A stretch of 64,000 bases of DNA. Source: Dugong dugon (lineage: Eukaryota; Chordata; Mammalia; Sirenia; Dugongidae). This document shows, one piece after another, positions 54,421 through 64,000 of this stretch. Location: positions 63,336,734-63,400,733 of the forward strand of contig CM057462.1 in assembly GCA_030035585.1 (NCBI GenBank). The letters run 5' to 3'. Under the pieces are notes generated by a model that saw nothing but the letters and a program-made list of their open reading frames with translations, was not told the origin of the DNA and did no database searches. The first letter of the stretch is position 1; each line of letters starts with the position of its first letter. Position numbers and translations under genes: made by a program.

Positions 54421-54700
54421 TAGTGAACATGCAACCGAGAGGATTAGGCTCTGGAATGCTCTACAATGATGTGGCCATGCAGCCCTGGCTCAAAGGGGTC
54501 GGCACCAATACTGTGAACTCCTCCATGTGTTTCCTGGCAAGAACCCCATTTCTGGCCCCATGGCGATGAGGGCAAACCTGGAGTCACAGTGAAAGTTACA
54601 AAGCCAGAAAGCCATGCTTTTAAACCCTGTGCTGTGTTACCTCTCACATTTGACCTTTAAAGTCATGGATGATCTTTCTTGTTCCCTCTTCAAAAGCAAG
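54421..54700. other. Unassigned stretch
   Basis: I looked for the missing N-terminal part of the tubulin pseudogene here and did not find a convincing match. Confidence 0.4.
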
Positions 54701-57232
54701 TAATCTAAAAAAAGAAGAAAAACCTAAAGTCTCAGTAAACACAAAATCTATAATAATAAAAGAAAAGAAAACCCACAAACAACTCAGCACAGGAAAGTAA
54801 GAGCAACAAAGGCAACATCAGCACCACAAAAAAAGCACAATGATATGATAGCAATGAACTCATACCTATTGATAACCACACTGAATGTAAATGACCTAAG
54901 TGCACTGGTAAAGAGACAGAGTGGCAGAATGGATAAAAAAGCACAACCCATCAACATGCTGTCTACAAGAGACACACCTTAGACACAAAGACATAAATAT
55001 ATTAAAAATCAAAGAATGGAAAAAATATATCAAGCAAACAGTAACCAAAAAAGGGCAGGAGTGGAAACACTAATCTCAGATAAAATAGACTTTAAGGCAA
55101 AATAAACCATAAAAGACAAGGAAAGACATTAAATGATGATTAAAGGGAAAATCCACCAAGAAGAAATAACCTTAATAAATATCTACGCACCCAATGACAG
55201 GGCTCCAAAATACACAAAACAAACTCTAACAGCACTGCAAAGAGAAATTGACAATTCCACAATAATAGTAGGAGACTTCAACACACCACTTTAGGAAAAA
55301 GACAGAACATCTAGAAAGAAAATCAACAAAGATACAGAAGATCTAAAGGCCAAAATCATTCAACCTGACATATATAGAACACTCTACCTAACAGCAGCTA
55401 GCTAAGTATACATTCTTTTCCAATGTGCATGGAACATTCTCCAGAACAGACCACATTTTAGGCTACAAAGCAACCCTCTACGAAATCCAAAACATTGAAA
55501 TAATACAAAGCATTCTCTCTGATCACAACACCACAAAAGTAGAAATCAATAACAGGAAGAGCAAGGGAAAAAAACCAAATACATGGAAACTAAATAACAC
55601 CTTGCTCAAAAACTACTGGGTAATAAAGGAAATCAAAGAGGGAATAAAAAAATTCCTAGAATTAAATGAGAATGAAAACACATCATAACAAAACTTTTGG
55701 GATACAGCAAAGGCAGTGATCAAAGGTCATTTTATAGCAATAAACACACACTTCAAAAAAGAAACAGAGGCCAAAATCAAAAAGTTAGAAAGAAAACAGT
55801 AAAAGAAGCCCACAGCCACTAGAAGAATGGAAAAAATAAAAATTAGAGCAGAAATAAATGAAATAGAAAATAGAAAAACAATTGAAAGAATCAACAAGAC
55901 GAAAAGATGGTTTTTTTGAAAAGATCAACAAAATTGACAAACCATTGGCCAAACTGACAAAAGCAAAACAGGAGAGGAAGCCAATAACTCAAATAAGAAA
56001 TGAGACAGAGGACATTAAAACAAGCCCAACTGAAATAAAAAGGATCATAAGAGAATACTATGAAAAATTGCACTCCAACACATTTGAAAACCTAGAGGAA
56101 ATGGACAAATTTCTAGAAACACACTACCTTAAAGTAACACAAACTGAGATAGAAAATATGAACAGATCCATAACAGGGGAAGAGACTGAAGAGGTTAAAA
56201 AAAAAACAAAAAACAAAAAACCTCCCACCAAAAAAAAAAAAAAGCCCTGGCCTGGATGGCTTCAAAGAAGAATTCTACTAAACATTCTGAGAAGAGCTCA
56301 CATTGGTACTACTCAAAATATTTTAGAGCATAGAAAAGAAAGGAATACTCTGGAATTCATTCTATGAAGACAGCATAACCCTGATACCAAAGCCAGGAAA
56401 TGGCACCACAAAAAATAAAAAATAAAAAAAAAATAAGAAAGAAAATTACAGACCAATATAGCTCATGAATATAGATGCAAAATTCTCAACAAAATTCTAG
56501 CCAATAGAATTCAGCATCATATCAAAAAAATAATACAGCATGACCAAGAGGGATTCATACCAGGTATACAAGAATGATTCAACATTAGCAAATCAATCAA
56601 CATAATTTACCACGTAAGTAGAACAGAAGAAAAGAATCACATGGTCATGTCAATCTACACAAAAAAGGCATTTGATAAAGTCCAACACCCATGTCTGATA
56701 AAAAACTCTCAATAAAATAGGAATAGAAGGGGAATTCCTCAACATAGTAAAGGGCATCTATACAAAACCAACAGCCAACATCAGTCTCAGTGGAGAGTGT
56801 CTGAAAGCACTTTCCTTGAAAATGGAAATAAGACAAGAATGTCGCTTATCACCACTCCTATTTAACATTGTGCTGGAAGTCCTAGCTAGAGCAATAGGCA
56901 AGAAAAAGAAATAAAGGGCGTCCAAATTGGAAAGGAAGAAGTAAAACTATCGCTACTCCCAGATGATATGCTCTTATACATAGAGAACCCCAAAGATTCC
57001 ACAAGAAAACTACTGGAACTAATAGAAAGATTCAGCAGAGTAGCAGAACACAAGATCAACATTCAAAAATGAGTTGGAATCCTATATACCAACAAAGAGA
57101 ACTTCGAAAAGGAAATCAAGAAAACAATACCATTTATAATAGCCCCTAAAAAATAAAATACTGAGGAATAAATCTAACCAAGGACATAAAAGACCTACAT
57201 AAAGAAAACTGCAAAACACTGGTGCAATGACA

Positions 57233-57395
57233 GACACATAGACCCAAACCCGTTGCTGTCCAGGTCAACTCACAGCGACCCTGTAGGGCAGAGTAGAATT
57301 GCTCCATAGAGTTTCCAAGGAGCAGCTGGTGGATTCAAACTGCCGATCTTTTGGTTAGCAGCTGAGCTCTTAACCACTGTGCCACCAGGGTTCCA
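57233..57395 (-). mobile_element. AfroSINE
   Basis: Minus copy ('gacccaaacccgttgctgtcc' to 'ccaccagggttcc') in L1 ORF2, next to the internal deletion. Confidence 0.93.
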
Positions 57396-57566
57396 AATGG
57401 GGAAAAGGCAGTCTTTTTAACAAATGGTGCTGGCAAAACTGTAAAAAAAATGAAACAGGACCCCTACCTCACACCAAACACAAAAACTAATTCACAATGG
57501 ATCAAAGACCTAAATATAAAACCTAAAACGGTAAAGATCATGGAAGAAAAAACAGAGAGAACAGTA

Positions 57567-57729
57567 AAAAAAAAACCCGTTGCTGTCAAGTCAATTCTGA
57601 CTCATAGCAACCCTATAGGACAGAGTAGAACTGCTGCATATGGTTTCCAAGGAGAGCCTGGTGGATTCAAACTGCCGACCTTTTGGTTAACAGCCATAGC
57701 TCTTAACCACTACACCACCAGGGTTTCCA
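57567..57729 (-). mobile_element. AfroSINE
   Basis: Second minus copy in the same L1, 171 bp further on, with an A9 tail. Confidence 0.93.
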
Positions 57730-59539
57730 AACAACACTAGGGCCCCTAATACATGGCAAACATGCAATAAAAACCATAATTAATAATGGACAAACACCAG
57801 AAGATAAGCTAGATAACTGGGAGCTTCTAAAAAGTAAACACTTAAGCTCATCAAAAGATTTCACCAAAAGAGTAAAAAGAGAACCTACAGACTAGGAAAA
57901 AATTTTTGGCTATGACATATCCGACAAGGGTCTAATCTCTAAAATCCGTAGAATACTTTAACACCTCAAACCACAAAAAGACGACTCAATTAAAAAATGG
58001 GCAAAGAATATGTACAGACACTTCATCAAAGAAGACATTCAGGGTGCTAACAGACACATGAGGAAATGCTTGCCATCATTAGCCATTAGAGAAATGTAAA
58101 TCAAAACTACAATGAGATATCATCTCATCTCAACATTACTGGTACAAAAAAAAGAGAAAAAAACAGAAAATAACAAGTGTTGGAGAGGTTGCAGGGAGAC
58201 TGAAACTCTTACACACTGCTGGTGGGAATGTAAAATGGTACAACCACTATGGAAAACAATATGACATCTCCTTAAAAAGTTGTAATAGCAATGCCATACG
58301 ATCCAGCAATCCCACTCCTAGGAATATATCCTAGAGAAATAAGAGCCGTCACATCACTAGACATATGCACACCCATGTTCATTGCAGCATTATTCACAGC
58401 AGCAAAAAGATGGAAACAGACTAAGTGCCCACTGACAGATGAATAGATAAATCATGGTTCATACATACCATGGAATACTATACAACCATAAAGAACAACG
58501 ATAAATCTTTGAAATATCTCACAACATGGAATCTGGAGGACAATCAAAAAAGGACAAATATTTTGTAAGACAACTATTATAAAGAAAAGGTTTACACACA
58601 GGAAAAAAAAAACTTTGATGGTTACAAGGGACGGGAAGGGTAGGGAGGGGAAGTCACTAATTAGATAGTAGACAAGTGTTAACTTTGGCTAAGGGAAAGA
58701 CAACACACAATATAGTGGAAGTCAGCACAATTTGACAAAGGCAAAGTTATAGAAGCTTCCTAGACACATCCAAACACCTTGAGGGACCAAGTTACTGGGG
58801 CTGAGGAACTGGAGACATGATCTAGGCGGACATCTAGGCATAACATAGATCATAAAGAAAATGTTCTACATCCTACTTCGGTGGGTAGCATCTGGGATCT
58901 TAAAAGCTTGTGAGCAGCCATCTAAGATACATCTATTGGCCCCATCACCTTTGGAGCAAAGGATAATGAAGAAAACCAAAGACACAAGGAAAATATTAGT
59001 CCAAAGGACTAATGGACCACATGAACCACAGCCTCCACTAGCCTGAGCCCAAAAGAAGTAGATGGTGCCCAGCTACCACACCAAATGCTCTGACAGGGAT
59101 CACAATAGAGGGTCTCAGGCAGAGTGCGAGAAAAATGTAGAACAAAATTCAAATTCACAAAAAAAGAACAGACTTACTTGTCTGACGCTGACTGGAGAAA
59201 CCCCTGAGACTATGGTCCCCGGAGACCCTGCTAACTCAGAACTGAAGCCACTCCTGAAGTCCATCTTTCAGCCAGAGTTTAGGCAGATCTATAAAACAAA
59301 CAATAACACACATGAGGAATGTGCTTCCTAGTTCAATCAAGTCTACAAGACCAAATGGGCAACACCTGTCCAAAAGCAAAGACCAAAAAGGCAGGGAGGG
59401 ACAGGAAAGCTTGACGAACGGACACTGAGAACACAGGGTGGAAAGGGAAAGGAGGAAAGTACAGACACATTGCAGGGATTACAAATAATGTCACAAAACA
59501 ACTTGTGTATACAATTTCTGAGTGGAAAACAACAACAAA

Positions 59540-59958
59540 ACAACCAAGGTTGGAGGACATTTTACAGAATACCTGACCAGAACTCCTCAAAACTATCAGG
59601 GTCTTGGAAAACAAGGAAAGACTGAGAAAATGTCACGGAGTAGGGGAAGTTATGGAGGCAGGATGAGTAAATGCAATGTTGTATCATGGATTTCATCCTG
59701 GAACACAAAAGGACACTATTGAAAAAACTGGCAAAATCCATGCCAGTTCTGGGGTTTAGTTAATAATAATGTACCAATGCTGGTTTCTTAGTTTTGACAA
59801 ACGTACCATGGTAATGTAAAATGGTAATGTTAATGTATACTAAAGCTGGGTGAAGGGTATGTGGGGACTCTCTGTACGATCTTTGCAGATTTTCCATAAA
59901 TTTTAAAGTATTCTAAAATAAAAAGGTTATTTTTTTTAAAAGTAAAAAAAAAAAAAAA
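59540..59958 (+). mobile_element. Older L1 (L1M-type) 3' end
   Basis: 'ggaggacattttacagaatacc', 'gtaccatggtaatg', 'gctgggtgaagggtatg' and 'tattctaaaataaaaagg' form the well-known L1M 3' end, finishing in poly-A. Confidence 0.88.
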
Positions 59959-60089
59959 AGCAAGTGAATTAAGCCACAGATATTTTCATCTCAGATAAAC
60001 TGGATTTCATTGCCTGTTACTTATATTCAAAACTTATATTAGTAACAATATTTTAAGTTGTGACAGAAACTCAAATCCAATTAGTGAAA

Positions 60090-63000
60090 ATTTAATAAGG
60101 AATTTATTATTCCCTAGGTGAGGTGAATCTCACCTTAGGGGCGTGGGCTGTGAAGTGAGTTCCTTGATCAGAGACAATGCTGTGTGGAAAACCAGGATGT
60201 AATTCCAAGGATGGTAGTTTTTGCAGAAACACTGTATCCAGAGTAAGCGTCTACATATCCAGTGTAAGCATCTATTGCATTAAGACCATGTCCCTTCTAT
60301 GAAGGAAGCTGTCCGATGTAATAACTTGCTACCAGGTAGTTGGCTGATCATCCTGGAGACTAGTACCATGTAGGGGACTCATTGTTGGTCTCTGATGCTG
60401 GTAGATTGGACACTCAGCAGTGGTAATAACCAGGTCAGCCTTGGTGAGTGGAAGTCCATGTTACTGAGCCCATGTATAACCTCTATCCCTTCCACCATGG
60501 CCACTTTGTTCATGAGCCCACTGGGCAATGACAGGAGTGGCTGAAAGAAGGTGATTGTTATCCATAGAACAGGTCATCCTATCCACTTGATTATTAAAAT
60601 CCTCTGCTGAGGTCACCCTTTGGTGAGTATTCATATGGGACACAAATATATTCACATTTTTTGCCCAGTCAGAGAGGTCTATCCACATAACTCTTCCCCA
60701 GACCTCCTTATCATCATTTTTGATTCATATTCCTTCCAAGTGCCTGACCATCCACCCAAACCATAGGCCACAGCCTATAAATCAGTATATTCATATGCCT
60801 GCCATTTCTCCTTCTAAGAAAGATGGTCAGGTGCACCTCTTGAAGTTCTGCCCACTGGGAGGGTTTCTTTTCACCATTGACCTTCAGAAATGTCTCAGAA
60901 AGGGGATATAGTGTTGCAGCTGTTCACTATGCTACCTACATACTGTGCAGAAACATCTGTAAACCAGACCTGAGTTTTCTCTTCCTCAGTCAACAGATCA
61001 TAGGGAACTCCTCTTGAAGCTGTAGGTGCAGGCTCGAGAGAGAAGGGCTATGGGCGTTTGGGCTACTTCTTCAGATAACATACTTATGCCTTCAGTGCCT
61101 GCTCAAGCCCAATCTTGCATATACCACTTCCATTTGATGATGGAGTGCTGCTATGCATGCCGGACTTTATAGACAATACCCACTTTTTGATGGGCATCTC
61201 AGGTCACGTGGCAACTTGATGGCTAATGGTTACGAGTTCAGTCTCTACTAAGGTAGCAAGCCAAAAACTGTTTCTCAAAAGGAGAGTGGTCATCTGCAGA
61301 GTATGGCAGGCTTTGCTCCAAAATCCTAAGGATCTGTGCTGTGGCTCACCTATAGGGGCCTACTAAAGGCCCCAAACAGCATCTATCCACCACTTCAAAT
61401 ACCATTGGATCTGTTGGATCATATGATTCATATGGCCCTAGTGGCAGAGCAGCGTTCTTGGCAGCCTGTACCTGCTGCAGAGCCTTCTCTTTTTCTGGGC
61501 TTCACTCAAAACTAGCAGCTTTTCTGGTCACTTGGTAAATGGGCCAGAGTAGAACACCCAAATGAGAAATAAGCTTCCTAAAAATCCAAAAAGGCCGACT
61601 AGGCATTGTGCCTCCTTTTTAGTTGTAGGAGTGGCCAGATGCAATAACTTATCCTTCACCTTAGAAGGGATTTCTCAATATGCCCCACACCAATGGATCC
61701 CTGGAAATTTTACTCAAGTGGAAGTCACCTAAATTTTTGTCAGATTTATTTTTCCATCCTCAGGAACACAAACATCTCACCAATAAGTCTGGAGTACAGG
61801 CAGTTCCCGGGTTACAAACAAGATCCATTCCTAAGTGTGTCTTTAAGTTGAATTTGTAGGTAAGTCAGAACAGGTGCATACAGTTCTTATTTAGCTTTAC
61901 TTTAGTGCAAGAAAATATTCGAAGTCTTTTCAATGACTTAAAAGCTTCACGTGCAGCCAGTGAAGGTGATTCTGTTGAAGAATTTGTTACGAGCAGGGAT
62001 TGGTTCAATCGTTTTAAAGTGAGGACAAATTTACATAACATTAAATGGCAAGTACCAGTTTTCCTTAAGTGGGGTGTTCATAATCCAGGGAATTACTGTA
62101 GTTGATGTTTATTGCTCACTAGGTCCAATCAGCTTAATGAACCAATGTAATGTCTTGTAGAAGGGAAAGAAGATCAGGGTCCCTGCAGACTAAATTATGA
62201 CATAGTGCTAAATAGTTGCTATATCTCTGAAGTAGGACAGTGAAGGTGTATTGCTGGCCTTGCTAGCTGAAAGCAAACTGCTTGGTGGTATTTATTAACA
62301 GGTATTGAGAAAAAAGAATTTTCCTAATCAATAGCTGCATATTAGACGCTAGGGGATGTGTTAATTTGCTCAAGCAATGAAACCACATCTGGAATAGCAG
62401 CTACTCACCACCTGATTGAGTTTACAATAATCCATTATTATTCTCCAAGATTCATCTGTTTTCTGTGCAGACCAAATAAGCAAGTTGAATGGGGATGTCG
62501 TGGAAATTACCACTCCTGAATTCTTCAAGTCCTTGATGGTGTCACTTATCTTTGATATCTGTCCAGGAAAGCAGTATTCCTTTTAGTTTACTATTTTCCT
62601 AGTTTGTGGCAGTTCTAGTGGCTTCTACTTGACCTTTCCTACCATAATAACCCTCATTCAACAGATCAGGGAACTAATGTGGGGATCCTGCTAGTTGCTG
62701 AGTATGTTTATTCCAATTATGCATTATGGAATGGTGGAAATAATGACAGAATGGGTTTGGGGACCCACTGTGAGGTGAACCTGACCTAAAACTCCATTGA
62801 TCACCTAATATCCATAAGTCCATATTCTGACTGATGGACTACAGTGACATTTTGGGTCTCCTAGAATTAGTGTCAGTTTAGAGCCAATGTCTAGTAATCC
62901 CCCAACAGTCTGATTATTACCTTTTCTCCAATGCACAATCACACTGGTAAAATGTTGTAGATCCTTTTGGAAAGGCTAGGAGAAAGATTAACAGCATAAA

Positions 63001-63330
63001 ATTTTGGATATCTTCCCCTACAGTACCAAAGCAGTTCTGGCATTTAATCTTTATTTAATGTAGGCCACCTTTTGGTCCATGTTTCAGCCAACCAACTAAA
63101 CAAGATATTAGAGCCCTTTCTAGCCCCTCGACCGACAACATTGAATTCAAGAACCTCAGCTTAGTGGTCCCATATCAATAAATTCTACCTGATCTAACTT
63201 TATGTTCCTTCCAACATTATCCCACACCATTAAAATTTACTTTCACACATATTCCACAGATTTATGTCTGTATAAAGTGGAAAAATCATACAGTACTTTT
63301 GGAGTGTAGACCCATGGACCTTTTGGGGCC
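60090..63330 (-). pseudogene. ERV-L type endogenous retrovirus, pol remnant
   Basis: An old endogenous retrovirus copy. Read on the minus strand, the far-left block (60,139-60,183) carries a degraded integrase catalytic stretch around an aspartate, ending in a threonine/alanine pattern typical of ERV-L. The frame 60,461-60,688 shows the RNase H C-terminal end and the histidine part of the integrase zinc finger. The region 61,000-63,300 continues upstream with reverse transcriptase and earlier pol, too decayed to mark residue by residue. Stops and indels are everywhere; no LTR is visible at either end in this window. A Tigger element has inserted into it. It has no coding capacity. The ERV-L assignment rests on the RNase H/zinc-finger stretch. 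Confidence 0.8.
61797..62098 (+). mobile_element. Tigger/pogo-type nonautonomous transposon
   Basis: TA on both sides (61,795-61,796 and 62,099-62,100) and imperfect 23-bp inverted ends (15 of 23 matching) mark a pogo-type element. It is inserted in the ERV-L copy. Inside, 61,905-62,105 encodes the DNA-binding helix-turn-helix stretch of a pogo/Tigger transposase ('SRDWFNRFKVRTNLHNIK'); the catalytic part has been deleted. It belongs to a different subfamily from 223-1,201. Confidence 0.85.
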
Positions 63331-63331
63331 T

Positions 63332-64000
63332 GCAATAATTGTTAGACCAATAGACAAGAAATCAGTAAACATATAGAAGACTTGAATAGCGCTATCAGCT
63401 AACTTGTCCTAATTGACATTTATAGGACACTCCACTCAACAACAGCAGAATGCATGTTCTTTTCAAGTGTATATGGAACATTCACCATGATAGACCATAT
63501 TCTGCATCATAAAACAAGCCTCAATACGTTTAAAAGGATTCAAATCATTCAAAATATGTTCTCAGAACACAATTAAGTTAAATTAGAAATCAATGACAGA
63601 AAGGTATATGAAAAATCTCCAAATATTTCAAAACTAAATAACACATTTCTAAATAACCCGTAGGTCAAAGAAGAAATCAAAAAGAAAATTAGAAAGCTTT
63701 TTGACCTGAGTTAAAATGTAAATGCACCTTATCAAAATTGTGGCAAAGCACAATTGTGTGCTATTGTATGTGCTAAAGCAGTATTTACAGGGAAATTTAA
63801 TAACATTAAAATCCTTTATTAAAAAGAAGAATGGTCTCAAATCAACGGTTTTAGTTTCCACCGTAAGGAACTATGAAACAAAGAGCAAATGAAACCCAAA
63901 GTAAGCAGAAGAAAGGAAATAATGAAAATCAGAGTAAAAATAAATTAAATAGAAAATGGAAAACAATAGGGAAATTCAATGAAACAAGCTAGTTCTTTGA
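63332..64000 (+). mobile_element. Old L1, ORF2 region, runs off the window
   Basis: 'tttataggacactccactcaacaac', 'accatgatagaccatattctgc' and 'tatgtgctaaagcagtatttacaggg' are the endonuclease end and linker of an old mammalian L1. The element continues past the right edge. Stops throughout. Confidence 0.88.

Larger units (their letters stand above)
54860..58540 (+). pseudogene. L1 ORF2, decayed and internally deleted
   Basis: Same protein family as the ORF2 at 28,557-32,323. The endonuclease start has 'ctgtctacaagagacacacc' in place of the intact QETH coding, and 'gagacttcaacacacc' still encodes the GDFN-like D-F-N. 55,425-55,688 carries 'SRTDHILGYKATLYEIQNIE' followed by 'LSDHNTTKVEI'. The linker lies in 55,882-56,367. 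At 56,956-56,967 the active site reads LPDD where an intact copy has FADD. The segment normally following 'aaactgcaaaacactgg' (about 57,220) is absent up to the SINE region, removing part of the thumb/C-terminal portion. Stops and frame changes are numerous. Not functional. Confidence 0.88.
54705..59535 (+). mobile_element. 5'-truncated plus-strand L1
   Basis: It begins just before ORF2 (the same place as 'aactcagcacaggaaagtaag' in the 8.4 kb L1) and runs through the endonuclease, reverse transcriptase and C-terminal region to a 3' UTR of about 0.9 kb. ORF1 and the 5' UTR are missing. Two AfroSINEs lie in ORF2 and a section between the reverse transcriptase and the C-terminal region is missing. 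It is more diverged than the 8.4 kb L1. Confidence 0.9.

Noticed and set aside
54421-54650. N-terminal half of the tubulin pseudogene
   Set aside because: A few short resemblances, but no ordered match in any frame.
1-64000. CRISPR arrays, operons, terminators or riboswitches
   Set aside because: No regularly spaced repeats with unique spacers and no bacterial gene organisation; poly-T runs are retrotransposon tails.

Overview
This is vertebrate nuclear DNA, almost certainly from an afrotherian mammal and most likely an elephant or close relative. The case rests on the repeats. A tRNA-headed SINE with a conserved mid-section and a tail ending in (caa)n, the AfroSINE type that dominates afrotherian genomes, occurs more than twenty times on both strands. 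BovB-like RTE LINEs share that tail. There is a large, fairly young L1 about 8.4 kb long. MIR, L2, MaLR-type LTRs, MER-type DNA transposons and an ERV-L provirus fragment are also present. I find no intact protein-coding gene, no convincing functional exon and no bacterial-type feature. The window reads as intergenic or intronic DNA.

Layout. 1-10 kb: an LTR split by a pogo/Tigger transposon, L2 and MIR pieces, an RTE 3' end, a decayed C2H2 zinc-finger remnant (about 5.0-5.3 kb), LTRs and an old L1 3' end. 10-19 kb: mostly unique DNA with two candidate conserved regulatory blocks (11.2-11.9 kb and 16.6-16.9 kb), several LTRs and scattered SINEs. 19.2-21.1 kb: a mosaic SINE, then a truncated L1. 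23.0-35.8 kb: an old minus-strand L1 into which a full-length 8.4 kb L1 (27,314-35,702, minus) has jumped. That L1 has 5' UTR tandem monomers, ORF1, ORF2 and a long 3' UTR, flanked by an 18-bp target duplication. 35.8-45 kb: unique DNA, MIRs and SINEs, including a SINE inside a SINE, a 5'-inverted SINE and a tRNA-Gly/RTE composite SINE. 45.0-48.3 kb: a nearly complete but inactive BovB-like RTE. 48.3-54.7 kb: L1 and L2 ends, an internally deleted RTE derivative, candidate conserved DNA at 51.1-51.7 kb and a minus-strand beta-tubulin processed-pseudogene fragment at 53.3-53.8 kb. 54.7-60 kb: a 5'-truncated plus-strand L1 followed by an older L1 3' end. 60.1-63.3 kb: minus-strand ERV-L pol remains interrupted by a second Tigger-type element. 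63.3-64 kb: the start of another old L1.

How the parts relate. The RTE supplies the 3' tail that the AfroSINE and two shorter RTE composites carry, so the RTE enzymes probably mobilised them; this is an inference from the shared tail. Target-site duplications and nesting give a relative order of events at several points. The best candidates for something worth following up are the tRNA-Gly/RTE composite SINE, the tandem-monomer promoter region of the 8.4 kb L1, and the unannotated candidate conserved blocks with homeodomain-type motifs. I did not find evidence for a wholly new biological system.
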